Shown here piece by piece: positions 8,040-16,952 of a stretch of 64,000 nt of DNA. Every line of letters begins with the position of its first letter. Position 1 is the first letter of the stretch. Origin of the DNA: Chitinophagales bacterium. GTDB taxonomy: Bacteria; Bacteroidota; Bacteroidia; Chitinophagales; LD1. The position numbers and the translations under genes were made by a program. The stretch covers positions 1-64,000 of the forward strand of contig JAEUUZ010000023.1 of the NCBI GenBank assembly GCA_016786765.1. Direction: 5' to 3'. A model generated the notes under the pieces. The model saw only the letters and a list, made by a program, of their open reading frames with translations, was not told the origin of the DNA and ran no database searches.

Positions 8040-9689
8040 ATGACAAAGTATTCTTTTCAGTTTTTAATTGTACTTATAGCGGCACTAACGCTACAATCAT
8101 GCGGATATTATTTTAGCAACACTTGGAAAGTTAAGCCAGATAAGCATTATAGCGCGGATGGAGTTGCCAGTAAAGAGCGGCAAATGCCTAATTATGCTAA
8201 TCATTTTATCATTAATCATTGGGCGAATCAACCCATTCCTGATTGGCATTCCGAAGGGAAAGTTTCTGCTCCTCGTGTGATGATTGCTAAATTGATGAAG
8301 GGGAATGCGAATAATGAAGTGAATGAATATTTATTGGGTAAAACACCATGGGGCAAAAATGGAACGGATTGGGCGTTGAATAAGCATGGTGATTACGATT
8401 TTTCGGAAGTTCCTTTGCAATGGATCCTGCAGCTGTATGGCAACGACAGAGACAAGTTAACTGCTCCGGCTTACGACAATTTATTAAATCATTTATTGAC
8501 CCATTCCGGAAATAAGCCTCATCAAGTAACCCCAGGCAGTTTAGGCATGATGCGCGAAACGGAAAATCATATTTTGATGGGTGAAACCTCGCGTTACCTG
8601 AAAAATCAATGGTTACACGAACATGGCGACACTTCTTGGCTATACGACAACGAGCGAAACGGTCTGAATGCTTGGTGGATGGCTTTGTTGAATCAGAAAT
8701 TAGAAAAAGGTTTCTTTGAGTTTAATGCCGATCCATATTCAGGTTATTCTATAACGGCTTTACTTACGTTTCATACTTTTTGTCATTCGGCTCAAGTAAA
8801 AGCCAAATGTACTGCTGTGTTGGATGAAGTGATGTTGAAATATGCTTACGGAAGCTTAGAACTCAAACGTTATCCGCCATTTAGAAGACGTTATGAGCGT
8901 GTTAAGAGAAGAACATTCACATCAGATCCTATTTCTGATATTGTAAAAATGTTGTTGTCGAAGGAAATGCAAGTGGATGCATCGGTTCAGCCAACACGAC
9001 ATCATTATCACCATTGTTTAATTGCATTGTTGAGTGATTATCGCATACCGGAGGCAACAGCACATTTGATGTTGCATAAAAAAGAAAATTATTTAGTGCA
9101 GTACGGACATGGGAAACGTGCACCTGGGGAGATTTATAGTGGTGGCGAAAAGTTTTTAATTGGAGCAGGGGGATCAATGTTTACAATGCTTTCGCAACAA
9201 GCGCCACGACCTATTACTTTGTTTTTGAATGATGGTGTGCAAAATATCGACAGTTGTTTTCATATCGATGGAAAGGGAAAACGACCGAATTGGAAGATGA
9301 CCGGGGTGTTTCGTAATTTTGGTGTTGCAGCTCATCCAGTATCCATTCCGGAACAGTATGCAGCAAAAGATAGTAGCGGGTATTGGAAAATTTTCGAGCC
9401 GTATACAAACGATCAAACATTTCATGTGCTGACCTACTCCACTAAAAAAACCGGTTTAATTTATGTTGTAGATAACGACAATCTATCTGCACAAATGCGC
9501 TTACAGCAAACCATTGAGCAAAACAAAAAGCAAAAGCAAAAGCAAAACAAAACGTTTGTTTATACTAACGGAGACGTTCTGGATTATAATTTGTGTGCTC
9601 CCAAAACCAAGTGGATTATACAATCGGTGAATGGTAAAAAAATGGATAGACGTTTTGTGAAATGGTCGGCTAGAGTGAAACAAATGTAA
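8040..9689 (+). CDS. Lipoprotein of unknown function, toroid-like family
   Basis: The N terminus is a lipoprotein signal with lipobox LQSC and Cys21, so the 549-residue protein is probably lipid-anchored in the envelope. I do not recognise a named family. The central part has a TENHILMG motif near residue 174 and a GFFEFNADPYSGYS motif near 224. The protein at 16953-18965 carries the same two motifs in the same order (SENHMIQW, GFYEFFSSVYSPY), so the two are distant relatives. The helical pattern resembles alpha/alpha-toroid polysaccharide-lyase-like proteins, but that is inference and no catalytic set is evident. A Lys/Gln-rich run (KKQKQKQNK) lies near the C terminus. Confidence 0.8.
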   Translation: MTKYSFQFLIVLIAALTLQSCGYYFSNTWKVKPDKHYSADGVASKERQMPNYANHFIINHWANQPIPDWHSEGKVSAPRVMIAKLMKGNANNEVNEYLLGKTPWGKNGTDWALNKHGDYDFSEVPLQWILQLYGNDRDKLTAPAYDNLLNHLLTHSGNKPHQVTPGSLGMMRETENHILMGETSRYLKNQWLHEHGDTSWLYDNERNGLNAWWMALLNQKLEKGFFEFNADPYSGYSITALLTFHTFCHSAQVKAKCTAVLDEVMLKYAYGSLELKRYPPFRRRYERVKRRTFTSDPISDIVKMLLSKEMQVDASVQPTRHHYHHCLIALLSDYRIPEATAHLMLHKKENYLVQYGHGKRAPGEIYSGGEKFLIGAGGSMFTMLSQQAPRPITLFLNDGVQNIDSCFHIDGKGKRPNWKMTGVFRNFGVAAHPVSIPEQYAAKDSSGYWKIFEPYTNDQTFHVLTYSTKKTGLIYVVDNDNLSAQMRLQQTIEQNKKQKQKQNKTFVYTNGDVLDYNLCAPKTKWIIQSVNGKKMDRRFVKWSARVKQM

Positions 9690-9708
9690 ATATACAACTT
9701 TGAACTGA

Positions 9709-9921
9709 ATCGAATTTTGGAAAGAAGTCTGTAAGTTTTTATCCGGTGCATTTTTTGTAACAGCCGGTGCTAGTTGGTATTTCGCTTGGTATAATGTAAC
9801 GGTTCCATTTCTGAATGCAACCATGTCGCCAAGCTTTTTATACATCAGAGGCGGTATGCATTTTGTTTTCTTTTTGGTGTCGTTTTACATTGGTTTTTTG
9901 TGGAAAAAGAAAAAGGGTTAA
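9709..9921 (+). pseudogene. Small two-helix membrane protein gene lacking a normal start (frameshift or decayed)
   Basis: Between the lipoprotein and the acyltransferase, one frame is open from just after a TGA at 9706-9708 to TAA at 9919-9921. It gives about 70 residues with two clear hydrophobic segments (around GAFFVTAGASWYFAWY and HFVFFLVSFYIGFLW) and a KKKKG tail, a convincing membrane-protein pattern. No ATG, GTG or TTG lies before the first helix. In the neighbouring frame, CTG-AAT-CGA-ATT-TTG-GAA at 9705-9722 reads LNRILE and would join this frame if one A of the AAA at 9721-9723 were removed. A one-base frameshift, with a damaged start codon, is the simplest explanation. A sequencing or assembly error or a non-standard start is also possible. 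Confidence 0.55.
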
Positions 9922-9998
9922 TGTGATTTTTAGTTCAACGATAAATTATTTGGATTTTCTCCGAATAAATCGTTTTCTTTCCTCTCCAAACCAAAACC

Positions 9999-10694
9999 GT
10001 GGATACCTTTAGAAGCTACATCAGTTTTTTAGCACTCCTTTTAATCAAAGGGGTTTCGCGCCTATTGTTTCGATTTGAAATTGGTTGGCCAAACGGGGAT
10101 AAAAATGTGAATTGGAAAGAAATTCGTTTGATTGTTTTGCTGAACCACACCTCCTTGCTTGAACCTTTATACTTAGGTTTTTTACCGATAAAGTTCTTGA
10201 GAAGATTATCGCGAAGGATGGTGGCTCCGGGTGCCGATAAAACACTCGATCGTCCGTTTGTAGGGGCTTTGTATAAGTTGTTTAGTCCGGGTATGGTGGC
10301 TATAACCCGTAAGCGGGACGACAGTTGGCAACAATTTATGGATTCGATTTATGAAGATTCGGTAATTGCCATAATTCCGGAGGGCCGAATGAAACGTGCG
10401 AATGGCTTAGATGTGAACGGACAAAAGATGACCGTTCGTGGCGGTATTGCTGATGTGTTGCAAGGCTTGCACCATGGACAAATGGTGCTGGCATACAGTG
10501 GTGGATTGCATCATATTCATGTTCCCGGAGAAAAGGCGTATCACATTTTCAAAACAGTGAAAATGAATATAGAGACCTTTGATATTGAAGCCTACAAAGC
10601 TTCTTTCAACGAAACCGTTGGCAGCGAAGCTTGGCGTAAAATCGTAATTGATGATTTGCAATTACGATTGGAAACGAAGATTCCGGAGCTATGA
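9999..10694 (+). CDS. PlsC-like lysophospholipid acyltransferase
   Basis: The 231-residue protein (GTG start) has the acyltransferase motif I as LNHTSLLEP (residues 46-54) and motif III as IIPEGRMKRANG. In this family the His and the acidic residue of H-X4-D form the catalytic pair and EGTR binds the glycerol phosphate. Here the acidic residue is Glu and the second motif is EGRMK, so both are variants. An N-terminal hydrophobic segment suggests membrane association. The likely role is transfer of a fatty acyl group to a lysophospholipid or another membrane acceptor; the substrate cannot be read from sequence. Confidence 0.82.
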   Translation: MDTFRSYISFLALLLIKGVSRLLFRFEIGWPNGDKNVNWKEIRLIVLLNHTSLLEPLYLGFLPIKFLRRLSRRMVAPGADKTLDRPFVGALYKLFSPGMVAITRKRDDSWQQFMDSIYEDSVIAIIPEGRMKRANGLDVNGQKMTVRGGIADVLQGLHHGQMVLAYSGGLHHIHVPGEKAYHIFKTVKMNIETFDIEAYKASFNETVGSEAWRKIVIDDLQLRLETKIPEL

Positions 10695-10767
10695 TATTCA
10701 TAAAGTTTCTTCTTCTATTTGATTTATAGAATTTAGTACTTTTAGTGAAACTACCCATATTACAACT

Positions 10768-11793
10768 ATGCACCAAATCCCAAATCAAAAAATCAAACAA
10801 GCCTATTTTTTGTTTTTCCTTACCCTTATGGGTGCATTGCTGTTTTATTGGATGAAGGATTTTATCAGTTCGTTCTTAGGGGCCCTAACCATGTACATTT
10901 TACTGCGTAAGCCAATGCTGTTTCTACAAGAGCAAAAGCGCTGGAACAAAACATTGGTGGTTGTTCTGTTGATGTTGGCATCTATACTTTTGTTAATCTT
11001 GCCTGTTGGACTTACCACAATGATGCTGTCTTCCAAAGTGGGTTATTTGGTAGAACACTATAAAGAATTTCTAACCATTCTCCAGCAATATAGTGCTGAG
11101 ATAAGTCAACGTTTTGGAATAGATATATTGTCGAACGATACCATTCAAAAACTTACAGAAACCGGTGCACGAATTATTCCTACCATTTTATCAGGCGCAT
11201 TGAATTCGGTAACACAAGTGGCGGTACTTTATTTTGTGTTGTATTTTATGTTGATGGAAGGGAGTGTGATGGAGAAAATAGTGTTGGAGAATTCCCCATT
11301 TCATAACGACAATACGCTTCTTCTTGCCAAAGAGCTAAATACACAAACAGTTTCAAATGCCGTTGGTATTCCGGTGCTAGCTACACTACAAGCTATTTTC
11401 GCATGTGTCGGCTATTTGATTTTTGGGATGGATCAAGTTTTGTTTTGGGCGGTGATCACCGGGTTGTTTTCGATTTTGCCATTGGTAGGAACACTTATTA
11501 TATGGGTGCCGTTGAGTGTATATTTATATTTCAATGGTTTGCATTGGCAGGGTATTGGTCTTTTTCTGTATGGGGCATTTGTAATCACGAATGTCGATAA
11601 TGTATTTCGTTTTATGGTACAGAAAAAATTGGGAGATACCCATCCGCTCATCACTTTTTTCGGTGTTATAGTGGGTTTAGATTTGTTCGGCTTTATCGGA
11701 ATTATTTTCGGTCCGCTTTTAATTTCATACTTTTTGATTCTATTGGAGATTTATAAAAAAGAGTATGCCGGTAAAGAAAATTGGGTAAAATAG
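10768..11793 (+). CDS. AI-2E family transporter (PerM/YdiK type)
   Basis: The 341-residue integral membrane protein has about eight hydrophobic segments in the family pattern: two at the N terminus, a soluble amphipathic stretch around residues 90-140 (SSKVGYLVEHYKEF and onwards), then a C-terminal bundle with FGMDQVLFWAVITGLFSILPLVG and the closing FGPLLISYFLILLEIYK. The family is named for an autoinducer-2 exporter, but members include Na+/H+ antiporters and many of unknown substrate. No quorum-sensing gene is nearby, so no substrate is assigned. Confidence 0.88.
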   Translation: MHQIPNQKIKQAYFLFFLTLMGALLFYWMKDFISSFLGALTMYILLRKPMLFLQEQKRWNKTLVVVLLMLASILLLILPVGLTTMMLSSKVGYLVEHYKEFLTILQQYSAEISQRFGIDILSNDTIQKLTETGARIIPTILSGALNSVTQVAVLYFVLYFMLMEGSVMEKIVLENSPFHNDNTLLLAKELNTQTVSNAVGIPVLATLQAIFACVGYLIFGMDQVLFWAVITGLFSILPLVGTLIIWVPLSVYLYFNGLHWQGIGLFLYGAFVITNVDNVFRFMVQKKLGDTHPLITFFGVIVGLDLFGFIGIIFGPLLISYFLILLEIYKKEYAGKENWVK

Positions 11794-11880
11794 ATTCAAG
11801 AAAGTTGGCGACTTGTGTATCACAAAAAGCCCAATTGCTTTGCCTAAATTTTCCTACTATTACGTACCAACGCTAACAAT

Positions 11881-13698
11881 ATGAATTTTTTACGCTTTAT
11901 AATATCTGTTTACTTGTTAGCGTTTTTGTTTATTCTTTATTACAAATTCAGATACTGGTTTTACTATAAAATTATCATCTATCATTTGATGGTAATCTCA
12001 TCGGGGATGTTTGTTTTATTGGTGCTCGGTTTGGCAACTACTTATCTTTCTTCCAACAAACTTAAAGCTGTTTTAAATACACTCTATGCTTTGCTTTGGT
12101 CGTTTTTCGTTTTCTTCTTGAGTATCTTTTATTGCATAGTGCTAATGGGAAAGAAACAAGGTGTGGGAGTCTTGCCTTTTAAAGTATTGTATAGCCATTT
12201 AAAAAGCTTTAATGCTGTTTTAGCACTCGCAGGCATTCATCAAAATGTTGCTTGGGTTGTAGGTATTTGCTTATTAATACTTATGCTGGTATTGGCCCGC
12301 TTTATCTATACCCTATTGCCACACAGCAATGCTGCACTGAAAGAATATATACGAAAATCAGTAAGTATATATACTGAAACCAATAACGAGAGCAAAAGAA
12401 CAGACCTCTTATTGTTTGCTGTCTTTTTAGTAGCGCTCGTTGTGATGTATATCCGGGCAACACCATTACAGCGCTTGCAAGGGGCGCACGAACCTATTGC
12501 CACCATGATATTTGGTGAGACACAATACATGGGCATGTTTCATTTTGCCAATTATAAAGAACCTGCTTCTGTTAGAGCGAATTATCCAAAATCATTAGTG
12601 TTTAATAAGAAAAATGTGATTTTGATAATTGTGGATGCCTTGCGGGCAGACGAGTTGAGCCTTTACGGTTATTCCCGTAAAACTTCACCATTCTTACAAC
12701 AACTCTACGATGAAAAGAAATTACAAAAGATAGATTATGCCTTTTCTACCTCTTCTGCTTCGTTTCCAGGTATATTGAGTATTCTGCGTGGAAAGCCTGC
12801 TTACAATTTAGCCTATCACAATTATTCGCTTTCCGAAGTGCTCAAAGATCAGGGCTATCAAGTCAACTACATTCTTTCTGGCGATCATGCCAATTGGTAC
12901 GACATGCAGTATTTTTATGGAAAGGATATCGATTTGTATTTCGATGGAAGATATTCTGATCGCTATGTGTGCGATGATAACTTGTTATTCGAAGGATTGA
13001 GTAAGGTTGAACCATTTAAAGACAAACCTGCATTTTTCTATTTGCATTTAATGTCGGTGCATTATGCCGGAACAAAGCATCCTGAATTTGTTCGGTGGAC
13101 GCCAGCCTCTGTTGAATGGGAGCCTGTCCCATATCGCAACAACTACGATAATGGTGTTCTTGCAGCTGATCATACATTAGAAAAGGTGTTTAAGGAGTTG
13201 AAGGCAAAAGGATATTTAAATAATAGTATTGTTGTGATAACGGCCGATCATGGAGAATCTCTTGGGGAGCGGGGTGTTTATGGGCATATACAAAATGTAT
13301 ATAATGAGGAAATTCATATTCCGATTTTAATTTACGACATCGATACTTCTGTGCATTATGACAAGCGCGACTACGCAGAACAGCCTGACATTGCGCCCAC
13401 AATTGTTGATCGCTTAGGGTTGCCGATACCAAGTACCTGGGAGGGAACATCATTGCTACGTGATTCGTTTCCGGAATTTACGTTTCATTCAGTAAGTAAT
13501 GATTATGCAATGATACACCGTAATGGCAATAAGCTTTTTACCTATTACTTTAATGCGGTGAGTAGAAAAGAAGAGTTGTTTGACATACGGAAAGATGTAC
13601 AAGAACAACACAATTTATTTGCGGAAACAGATGCGGATTATGTAGCGTTATTACGAAAGGAAATGAAGGAATATTTAGCCTTGCATCGAAACTATTGA
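11881..13698 (+). CDS. Membrane-anchored sulfatase-superfamily enzyme (phosphoethanolamine/phosphoglycerol transferase-like)
   Basis: The first 190 or so residues hold about five transmembrane helices, and the remainder is a periplasmic alkaline-phosphatase-superfamily domain. Metal and catalytic signatures are visible: VILIIVDALRADELSLYGY (first metal ligand), a Ser/Thr-rich nucleophile region STSSASFPGILS near residue 288, and VVITADHGESLGE with a following GHI. Classical sulfatases use Cys or Ser within C/S-x-P-x-R; here the context is closer to EptA/LtaS-type transferases, where Thr is the nucleophile. I infer modification of an envelope glycan or lipid. Its last 7 bases overlap the convergent exosortase gene. 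Confidence 0.82.
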   Translation: MNFLRFIISVYLLAFLFILYYKFRYWFYYKIIIYHLMVISSGMFVLLVLGLATTYLSSNKLKAVLNTLYALLWSFFVFFLSIFYCIVLMGKKQGVGVLPFKVLYSHLKSFNAVLALAGIHQNVAWVVGICLLILMLVLARFIYTLLPHSNAALKEYIRKSVSIYTETNNESKRTDLLLFAVFLVALVVMYIRATPLQRLQGAHEPIATMIFGETQYMGMFHFANYKEPASVRANYPKSLVFNKKNVILIIVDALRADELSLYGYSRKTSPFLQQLYDEKKLQKIDYAFSTSSASFPGILSILRGKPAYNLAYHNYSLSEVLKDQGYQVNYILSGDHANWYDMQYFYGKDIDLYFDGRYSDRYVCDDNLLFEGLSKVEPFKDKPAFFYLHLMSVHYAGTKHPEFVRWTPASVEWEPVPYRNNYDNGVLAADHTLEKVFKELKAKGYLNNSIVVITADHGESLGERGVYGHIQNVYNEEIHIPILIYDIDTSVHYDKRDYAEQPDIAPTIVDRLGLPIPSTWEGTSLLRDSFPEFTFHSVSNDYAMIHRNGNKLFTYYFNAVSRKEELFDIRKDVQEQHNLFAETDADYVALLRKEMKEYLALHRNY

Positions 13699-14252
13699 GT
13701 GGCGTAATGGCCTACCTCGGGCTCTTTCATTACTCTATCCATCCACCAGAAAACCATCCATAAAATAGCACCATAAGTTAGGACTAAGAATACGTACCGA
13801 TGATAAACTTGATATGTGGTTTCTGATAATTGAGTCATCAATATGGAGAGGGAAACCAACCGAAAAAGATTAAGTAGAAAAATAACGAAAATGCCTAAGG
13901 GAATAAACCAAGCCTTATCTTTTGCTTTGCCCTTAAACAACAACATCGAAAATCCGAAAACAAACATTGCCGGTATCGCTAAACAATGTTCTGCAACCCA
14001 AGTATAATGTTGTGGAGTAATGTTTATAGTAGTTCCATCGGCATAGGAGGGGAACCCTAACAGCCGAAGTATGTGGCAAGTGAGGTTGGCATAAAGTCCG
14101 CCATAGTCTTCCAGTTTAGCTTGCCAAGCATACATACTTTCAGTAGTTCTCCATAGGTAAGCGTGTAGCGCCTTCCAACAGCCATATACGAAAATCACCT
14201 TTAAAAAAAAAGACACTTCCTCAAAGGAAAACAGATGTTTTCTTGCAGTCAT
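13692..14252 (-). CDS. Small exosortase family protein
   Basis: This 186-residue polytopic protein carries the three exosortase/archaeosortase catalytic residues in order: Cys90 in VAEHCLAIPAM, Arg131 in NLFRLVSL, and His151 in VYHRYVFLVLTY, each at the start of a membrane helix. Exosortases are membrane Cys proteases/transpeptidases that cut C-terminal sorting tails of exported proteins. The Cys motif is EHCLAIP rather than the common CSG form. The gene lies 31 bases downstream of a candidate substrate in the same orientation, so the two are probably one transcript. Family membership is well supported; I cannot name the numbered subclass with certainty. Confidence 0.85.
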   Translation of the reverse strand: MTARKHLFSFEEVSFFLKVIFVYGCWKALHAYLWRTTESMYAWQAKLEDYGGLYANLTCHILRLLGFPSYADGTTINITPQHYTWVAEHCLAIPAMFVFGFSMLLFKGKAKDKAWFIPLGIFVIFLLNLFRLVSLSILMTQLSETTYQVYHRYVFLVLTYGAILWMVFWWMDRVMKEPEVGHYATQ

Positions 14253-14283
14253 AAAACGGGAAAAATAAGAGGACGAGTAAGTG

Positions 14284-14505
14284 TTAAACTTCTTTTTGCG
14301 CAGTCACTTTTTTGTGATTATCTCTTAGTTTCTTCACACCATAACCTGCAATACCACCAACTAAAAGGGTAATGCCTCCATCGATAGGAGCTCCACCACC
14401 GCCACTAGTTGAAGAACCACCGCCAGATAAAGAAGATTGAGCAATTGCTAAAGCCGAAAGGCCAAACGATAAAAGTACCGATAGGGTGTATTTTAAGTTT
14501 TTCAT
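14284..14505 (-). CDS. Mini exosortase substrate with PID-CTERM-like tail
   Basis: Starting at the ATG at 14505, the product has 73 residues. A signal peptide (residues 1-22, ending SALAIAQ) is followed by a Gly/Ser linker, the tripeptide-centred motif APIDGG, a hydrophobic segment ITLLVGGIAGYGV and a basic tail KKLRDNHKK. This motif, helix and basic cluster architecture is that of exosortase sorting tails; the PID form resembles the tail called PID-CTERM in Bacteroidota annotation. The remarkable point is that almost nothing lies between the signal peptide and the tail. If both are removed, only about 18 Gly/Ser-rich residues remain. An ATG 27 bases upstream is less likely because it precedes the signal peptide. 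Confidence 0.8.
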   Translation of the reverse strand: MKNLKYTLSVLLSFGLSALAIAQSSLSGGGSSTSGGGGAPIDGGITLLVGGIAGYGVKKLRDNHKKVTAQKEV

Positions 14506-14610
14506 ATTATTTAAACTGTTGAATGTATACAATAAATTAAATATATCTTTTTTATCTAAAAAACTAAAAGACAGGAATATGTTTCAGAATGTAAGCAAAG
14601 GCTCGGATAA

Positions 14611-16806
14611 TTATTCCCCAATTTTTGTTACCGGAACTTCCGAAACACCGCTTCCCCAGTTTCTATTAGGTTCGTTTCCCATCTTAAATTCAATTACTCC
14701 TCCATTATTGATATCGCTATATTCTAGGTAACTTTTATTATAGGGCTTCCCATTCAATTGGGCTGCTTGGATATAAGCTCCGCTACCATTGGTTTTCACA
14801 GTGAACTGCTTCTGGTTTTCCAATCGAATGGTTGCAGTCGGAAAAATAGGAGAACCAATAGCATATTGGCTACCACCAGGGCATACAGCATAAAAGCCCA
14901 AAGCGCTCATCACATACCATGCACTCATTTGTCCGCAATCTTCGTTGCCCGCTAAACCATCCGGTGCGGCATGATACATTTCATTCATAATTCTACGCGT
15001 CATGGCTTGTGTTTTCCACGGCTGCCCTGCATAGTTGTATTCATAGGCAATTTGATGACTAGGTTCGTTACCATGCACATATTGTCCAATCATGCCGGTG
15101 ATATCGGGAGGTGAATGTCCGGTAAGTTTCGATGATGTAGTAAATAGGGAATCTAAAAATGCTGCCAGTTTTTCTTTACCTCCTAACAAGTTCATTTGGC
15201 CGCTCAAATCGTGCGGCACATAAAATGAATATTGCCAAGCATTGCCTTCAGTGTAATTGTGATCTACGCGGTAGGGGTCGAAAGGCGACATAAATGCATC
15301 TTGCTTCGGGCGCATAAACCCTGTGGAAGGGTCGAACAGGTTTTTATAATTCAAGGCTCGTTTAGTGAAGTAGAGATAGTCATCTGTTTTGCCCAATTTT
15401 TTTGCCACCATGGCTATACACCAATCGTCATAAGCATATTCTAAAGTGCGCGAAACGTTCTGTCCTTCACCCATAAACTTGATATACCCGTTTTCTTTAT
15501 AACTACGCAAACCGTTTCGATCTTCCATAGCGCTATTTTTCATGGCCGCGTATGCCTTTTCCTGATTGAAGTTTTTTACATCTTTCATGAACGCCTCTGC
15601 AATTACAGGAATGGCATGGTAGCCTATCATACAGTCGGTTTCACAACTTGAAAGCTCCCAAACCGGTAATCTTCCGCCTTGTTCAAATTGCGCAATAAAA
15701 GTATTCACGAAATCGGAAGTGCGATCCTTATCTATCAGGGTCAGCAGCGGATGTAAAGCTCTATACGTATCCCACAACGAAAACACGGTATAGTAATTAA
15801 AAGAAGGAGTTTGATGTATTTGAAAATCACGTCCACGGTAACTTCCATCTACATCCATATACATATTGGGAGAAATCATACAGTGGTATAATGCTGTATA
15901 GAATTTCTGTTTCGACTCTTCGTCAGTAGATTCAACATTAATTTTATTGAGTTCATTATTCCAAAGAAAAGCAGCATTGTTTTTTACTTTTTCAAAATCG
16001 AATTCAGGTTGTTCTTCTGCCAGGTTTTTTCTTGCATTTTCAATACTCACTGCCGATATACCAACCCGCGTATAAATCACTTCTCCTTCTTCGGTATTGA
16101 AACTTACAAAGGCTTTGAGTAAACTGCCTGTATCGTGTTTCAAACTTTCATTCACCACATTCGCTTTTACAATCCCTGATTTTGTAAAAGGTTTCGAAAA
16201 CTGAATTACATAAAAGAGCATTTGATTATTTGCCCATGCTGCACTAATTCGTTTACCGGTAATTTCAGTATTGCCCACAAAATTGATTTCACCTTGTTTA
16301 ACTCTATCGCGATGAGTAAGATCAAGAATAATGTTGGCAGATGTTGATTTTGGAAAGGTGTACTTATGCAATCCAGAGCGGGAAGTAGCAGTAAGTTCTA
16401 CTTTAACTTTTGACTTTTCCAACAAAACACTGTAATAGCCTGCACTTGCCTTTTCGTTTTCTTTTTTGAAGGGAGAGGCGTATTGCTTGTTTCCGAATTT
16501 GGGCTTACCCACCGTTGGCATTAACAAAATATCGCCATAGTCGCTACAACCTGTTCCGCTTAAATGGGTATGAGAGAAACCGTAAATCACATTGTCCGAA
16601 TAATGATATCCCGAACAGCCATCCCAGCCTTTTAATCGTGTATCCGGACTCAACTGTACCATGCCAAAAGGAACCGTTGGGCCGGGAAAAGTATGCCCAT
16701 GTCCGCCTGTTCCAATGAATGGATTGACATACTTTGCATAATCATTTTGCCCGAAGCACAACACCGTAAAAAATAAACAAATACCGAAAAGGAAATGATG
16801 TTTCAT
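14611..16806 (-). CDS. GH92 family alpha-mannosidase, exported
   Basis: The ATG at 16806 gives a clean signal peptide (MKHHFLFGICLFFTVLCFGQ), so the longer upstream start is not used. The mature protein shows glycoside hydrolase family 92 hallmarks: YVNPFIGTGGHGHTFPG near the N terminus, a DGCSGYHYSD stretch, EYNYAGQPWKTQ around the general acid, and GNEDCGQMSAWYV, which carries the base. GH92 enzymes are calcium-dependent exo-alpha-mannosidases acting on N-glycans and mannans in the periplasm or at the surface. No SusC/SusD pair or other glycan gene is adjacent, so this is not a full polysaccharide utilisation locus. A TTG-N20-CATATTTG promoter-like pair, one mismatch from consensus, lies about 20-50 bases upstream. 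Confidence 0.93.
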   Translation of the reverse strand: MKHHFLFGICLFFTVLCFGQNDYAKYVNPFIGTGGHGHTFPGPTVPFGMVQLSPDTRLKGWDGCSGYHYSDNVIYGFSHTHLSGTGCSDYGDILLMPTVGKPKFGNKQYASPFKKENEKASAGYYSVLLEKSKVKVELTATSRSGLHKYTFPKSTSANIILDLTHRDRVKQGEINFVGNTEITGKRISAAWANNQMLFYVIQFSKPFTKSGIVKANVVNESLKHDTGSLLKAFVSFNTEEGEVIYTRVGISAVSIENARKNLAEEQPEFDFEKVKNNAAFLWNNELNKINVESTDEESKQKFYTALYHCMISPNMYMDVDGSYRGRDFQIHQTPSFNYYTVFSLWDTYRALHPLLTLIDKDRTSDFVNTFIAQFEQGGRLPVWELSSCETDCMIGYHAIPVIAEAFMKDVKNFNQEKAYAAMKNSAMEDRNGLRSYKENGYIKFMGEGQNVSRTLEYAYDDWCIAMVAKKLGKTDDYLYFTKRALNYKNLFDPSTGFMRPKQDAFMSPFDPYRVDHNYTEGNAWQYSFYVPHDLSGQMNLLGGKEKLAAFLDSLFTTSSKLTGHSPPDITGMIGQYVHGNEPSHQIAYEYNYAGQPWKTQAMTRRIMNEMYHAAPDGLAGNEDCGQMSAWYVMSALGFYAVCPGGSQYAIGSPIFPTATIRLENQKQFTVKTNGSGAYIQAAQLNGKPYNKSYLEYSDINNGGVIEFKMGNEPNRNWGSGVSEVPVTKIGE

Positions 16807-16952
16807 AATAATGATTGTGTTTGCAAATATGGGAGCGTTCAACCGAACTTACAATTTTTATTGAAAACAAATGGACGTTAACCATTTTGTCGTCTAACAA
16901 TCGATTCCAGTAGGTATTATTATTTATATTGAAGTCAAAACCAACTATTACC

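Noticed and set aside
9501-9845. Open frame on the minus strand at the end of the lipoprotein gene
   Set aside because: It is antisense to the Lys/Gln-rich end of the lipoprotein gene and has a composition explained by it; the plus-strand membrane-protein frame at 9709-9921 is more convincing.
14611-16806. Polysaccharide utilisation locus around the GH92 gene
   Set aside because: No SusC/SusD pair, sensor or second glycosidase next to it; the related unknown protein at 16953 alone does not make a locus.
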